Source: an uncultured Verrucomicrobiae bacterium (GTDB lineage: Bacteria; Verrucomicrobiota; Verrucomicrobiia; Verrucomicrobiales; Akkermansiaceae). Taken from it: 6,014 nt of DNA. Location: positions 1-6,014 of the forward strand of contig CALGOH010000276.1 in assembly GCA_937957985.1 (NCBI GenBank), in the 5' to 3' direction. Below, piece after piece: positions 4,970-6,014 of the stretch. A program made the position numbers and the translations under genes. The notes below the pieces were generated by a model. It was not told the DNA's origin. It saw nothing but the letters and a program-made list of their open reading frames with translations, and made no database searches. How positions within the stretch are numbered: position 1 is the stretch's first letter; each line of letters begins with the position of its first letter.

Positions 4970-5963
4970 ACGCTCCATCCTCTGCCTGCTCGTGGCATCG
5001 ACCCTTCCCTCGTGGTCGGCGAACACGCTCGAAAGCGCCTACCGCACCGCGGGTCCGGCGGTGCACGCCGCCTTCGACGAGGTGCGTGGCGCCCTGCAGA
5101 CCAGCAGCGCGGTGTTCCAGCGCGGCCGGAAGGAGATCATCTTCGGAACGGTCGTCTCGCCGGACGGTTTCATTCTCACCAAGGCCAGCGAACTCGGTGA
5201 ACTCTCCGATGTGACCGTGACGGTGGATCGCGACCGTTACGAGGATCCGGTGCTGATCGCCGAGGATCCGGCCTGGGACGTCGCGCTGGTCAAGATCGAC
5301 GCCGAAGGACTGGTTCCGGTCGACCTCAGCCGCGTGGACAATCCGTCCCATGGCACGTGGCTGGTGGCGAACGGCGCGACGACCCGCAGCAAGCGGCGGG
5401 TGCAGATCGGCGTGGTCGCCGCCAACACGCGCGAGGTGTTTTCCAAGGGCGGCACCGTGCTCGGGGTCGCGCTGAAGGCCGGTGACGAGGAGCTTGTCGT
5501 GGAAAGCGTCGAGGCGGGCACCGGTGCCGAGCGTGCCGGACTCAAGGCCGGTGATCGGATCGTGAGCTTCGAGGGCGAGCCGGTCGGGGACCGGGAGGCC
5601 TTGTTGGAGGAACTGAAGGAGCGCCGGGTGGGTGAGGAGGTGGTCATCGGGCTCGAGCGCGACGGCGAGCCACTTGAATTGAAGGTGGAACTCGCGGGGC
5701 GGGCCGATGTCTTCGGCGAGGAGGTGACCCGCAACGACGCGATGAGTGGCGAGTACTCCGAGCGCCGGACGGGCTTTCCCCGGGTGCTGCAGCACGACAT
5801 CATGGGCAACCGCCACTTCATGGGCGGTCCGGTGTTCGATCTCGACGGTCACTGTGTCGGCATGAACATCGCCCGCTTCAGCCGCTGCGAGACCTATGCC
5901 ATCCCGGCCGCCGAGTTGCGGACCTTGATCGAGCAACTGATGGGCGACGCCAACAAGGGCTAG
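4959..5963 (+). CDS. Secreted HtrA-like pseudoprotease with PDZ domain inserted in the protease fold
   Basis: This 334-residue protein has a signal peptide (hydrophobic core about 7-17, cleavage near WSA at 21). The N-terminal half of a trypsin-like fold follows (about 58-160), with GTVVSPDGFILTKAS and DPAWDVALVKID. A PDZ domain covers about 165-246 (LGVAL, then ERAGLKAGDRIVSFEG at 191-206). The second half of the fold then resumes at about 265-325 with FPRVLQHD and MGGPVFDLDGHCVGMNIAR. The Asp is kept (Asp107), but the His position holds Ser77 (TKAS for TAAH) and the nucleophile position holds Met288 (HFMGGP for GDSGGP), so proteolysis is not expected. A regulatory or substrate-binding partner of the upstream protease is a reasonable inference. 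The GTG at 4959 is chosen for the signal peptide, overlapping the upstream gene by 11 bp; TTG at 4950 or ATG at 4905 are alternatives. Confidence 0.82.
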   Translation: MTARRSILCLLVASTLPSWSANTLESAYRTAGPAVHAAFDEVRGALQTSSAVFQRGRKEIIFGTVVSPDGFILTKASELGELSDVTVTVDRDRYEDPVLIAEDPAWDVALVKIDAEGLVPVDLSRVDNPSHGTWLVANGATTRSKRRVQIGVVAANTREVFSKGGTVLGVALKAGDEELVVESVEAGTGAERAGLKAGDRIVSFEGEPVGDREALLEELKERRVGEEVVIGLERDGEPLELKVELAGRADVFGEEVTRNDAMSGEYSERRTGFPRVLQHDIMGNRHFMGGPVFDLDGHCVGMNIARFSRCETYAIPAAELRTLIEQLMGDANKG

Positions 5964-5997
5964 TGTCCTGCGCTCTAAATTCACTCAAGAAAACGAC

Positions 5998-6014
5998 TCA
6001 CTGAGCTTGTCGAA
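5998..6014. repeat. Possible arm of a dispersed palindromic repeat at the right edge
   Basis: The last 17 bases read TCACTGAGCTTGTCGAA. From memory, sequences of the CTGAGCTTGTCGAA type recur as intergenic inverted repeats in many environmental bacterial genomes. Only one arm is in the window, and no second copy is visible here, so the call rests on recognition. The 51 bp after the last gene otherwise hold no clear terminator. Confidence 0.35.

Noticed and set aside
4938..5984. Minus-strand open frame of 348 codons
   Set aside because: Antisense shadow of the pseudoprotease gene; no recognisable motif and the plus-strand product has clear PDZ and protease features.

Overview
The window is a G+C-rich bacterial chromosome segment with dense, typical coding and no sign of a mobile element, rRNA, tRNA or CRISPR array. 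It most likely comes from the Verrucomicrobiota or a related PVC-group bacterium. That is an inference. It rests on the two TPM-domain proteins, on an HtrA-like pseudoprotease with an internal PDZ domain of a kind I associate with Planctomycetes and Verrucomicrobia, and on the frequent lack of clear Shine-Dalgarno sequences. I could not run a taxonomic search.

Left part, minus strand (1-1717). Reading right to left there are three genes: rpsP (ribosomal protein S16), prfA (peptide chain release factor 1), and the N-terminal 67 codons of a FitA/VapB-type ribbon-helix-helix antitoxin that runs off the left edge. A GC-rich hairpin followed by a T-rich run lies between rpsP and prfA and looks like an intrinsic terminator or attenuator. 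A near-perfect 19-bp palindrome sits just upstream of the antitoxin and is a candidate autoregulatory operator.

Centre (1718-1905). A 188-bp divergent intergenic region carries possible promoters in both directions and a GC-rich hairpin in the rpsP leader.

Right part, plus strand (1906-5963). Five tightly packed genes follow. They encode a zinc-ribbon plus TPM-domain protein, a secreted single-pass membrane protein with a TPM domain, a TPMT/HOL-family SAM-dependent methyltransferase, a secreted HtrA-like serine protease with an intact His-Asp-Ser triad and one PDZ domain, and a secreted HtrA-like pseudoprotease. The pseudoprotease has lost the catalytic His and Ser and carries its PDZ domain inside the protease fold. 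The first two genes overlap by 4 bp with a strong internal ribosome binding site, and the last two overlap by 11 bp. There may be a second promoter before the active protease, so these may form two transcription units (TPM-TPM-methyltransferase and protease-pseudoprotease).

The most interesting part is the pairing of an active HtrA-type protease with a dead relative of different domain order, next to a TPM pair. In plants the TPM protein TLP18.3 takes part in photosystem II repair alongside proteases, so an envelope protein quality-control role is a reasonable hypothesis but is not shown by the sequence. The last bases contain what looks like one arm of a dispersed palindromic repeat.
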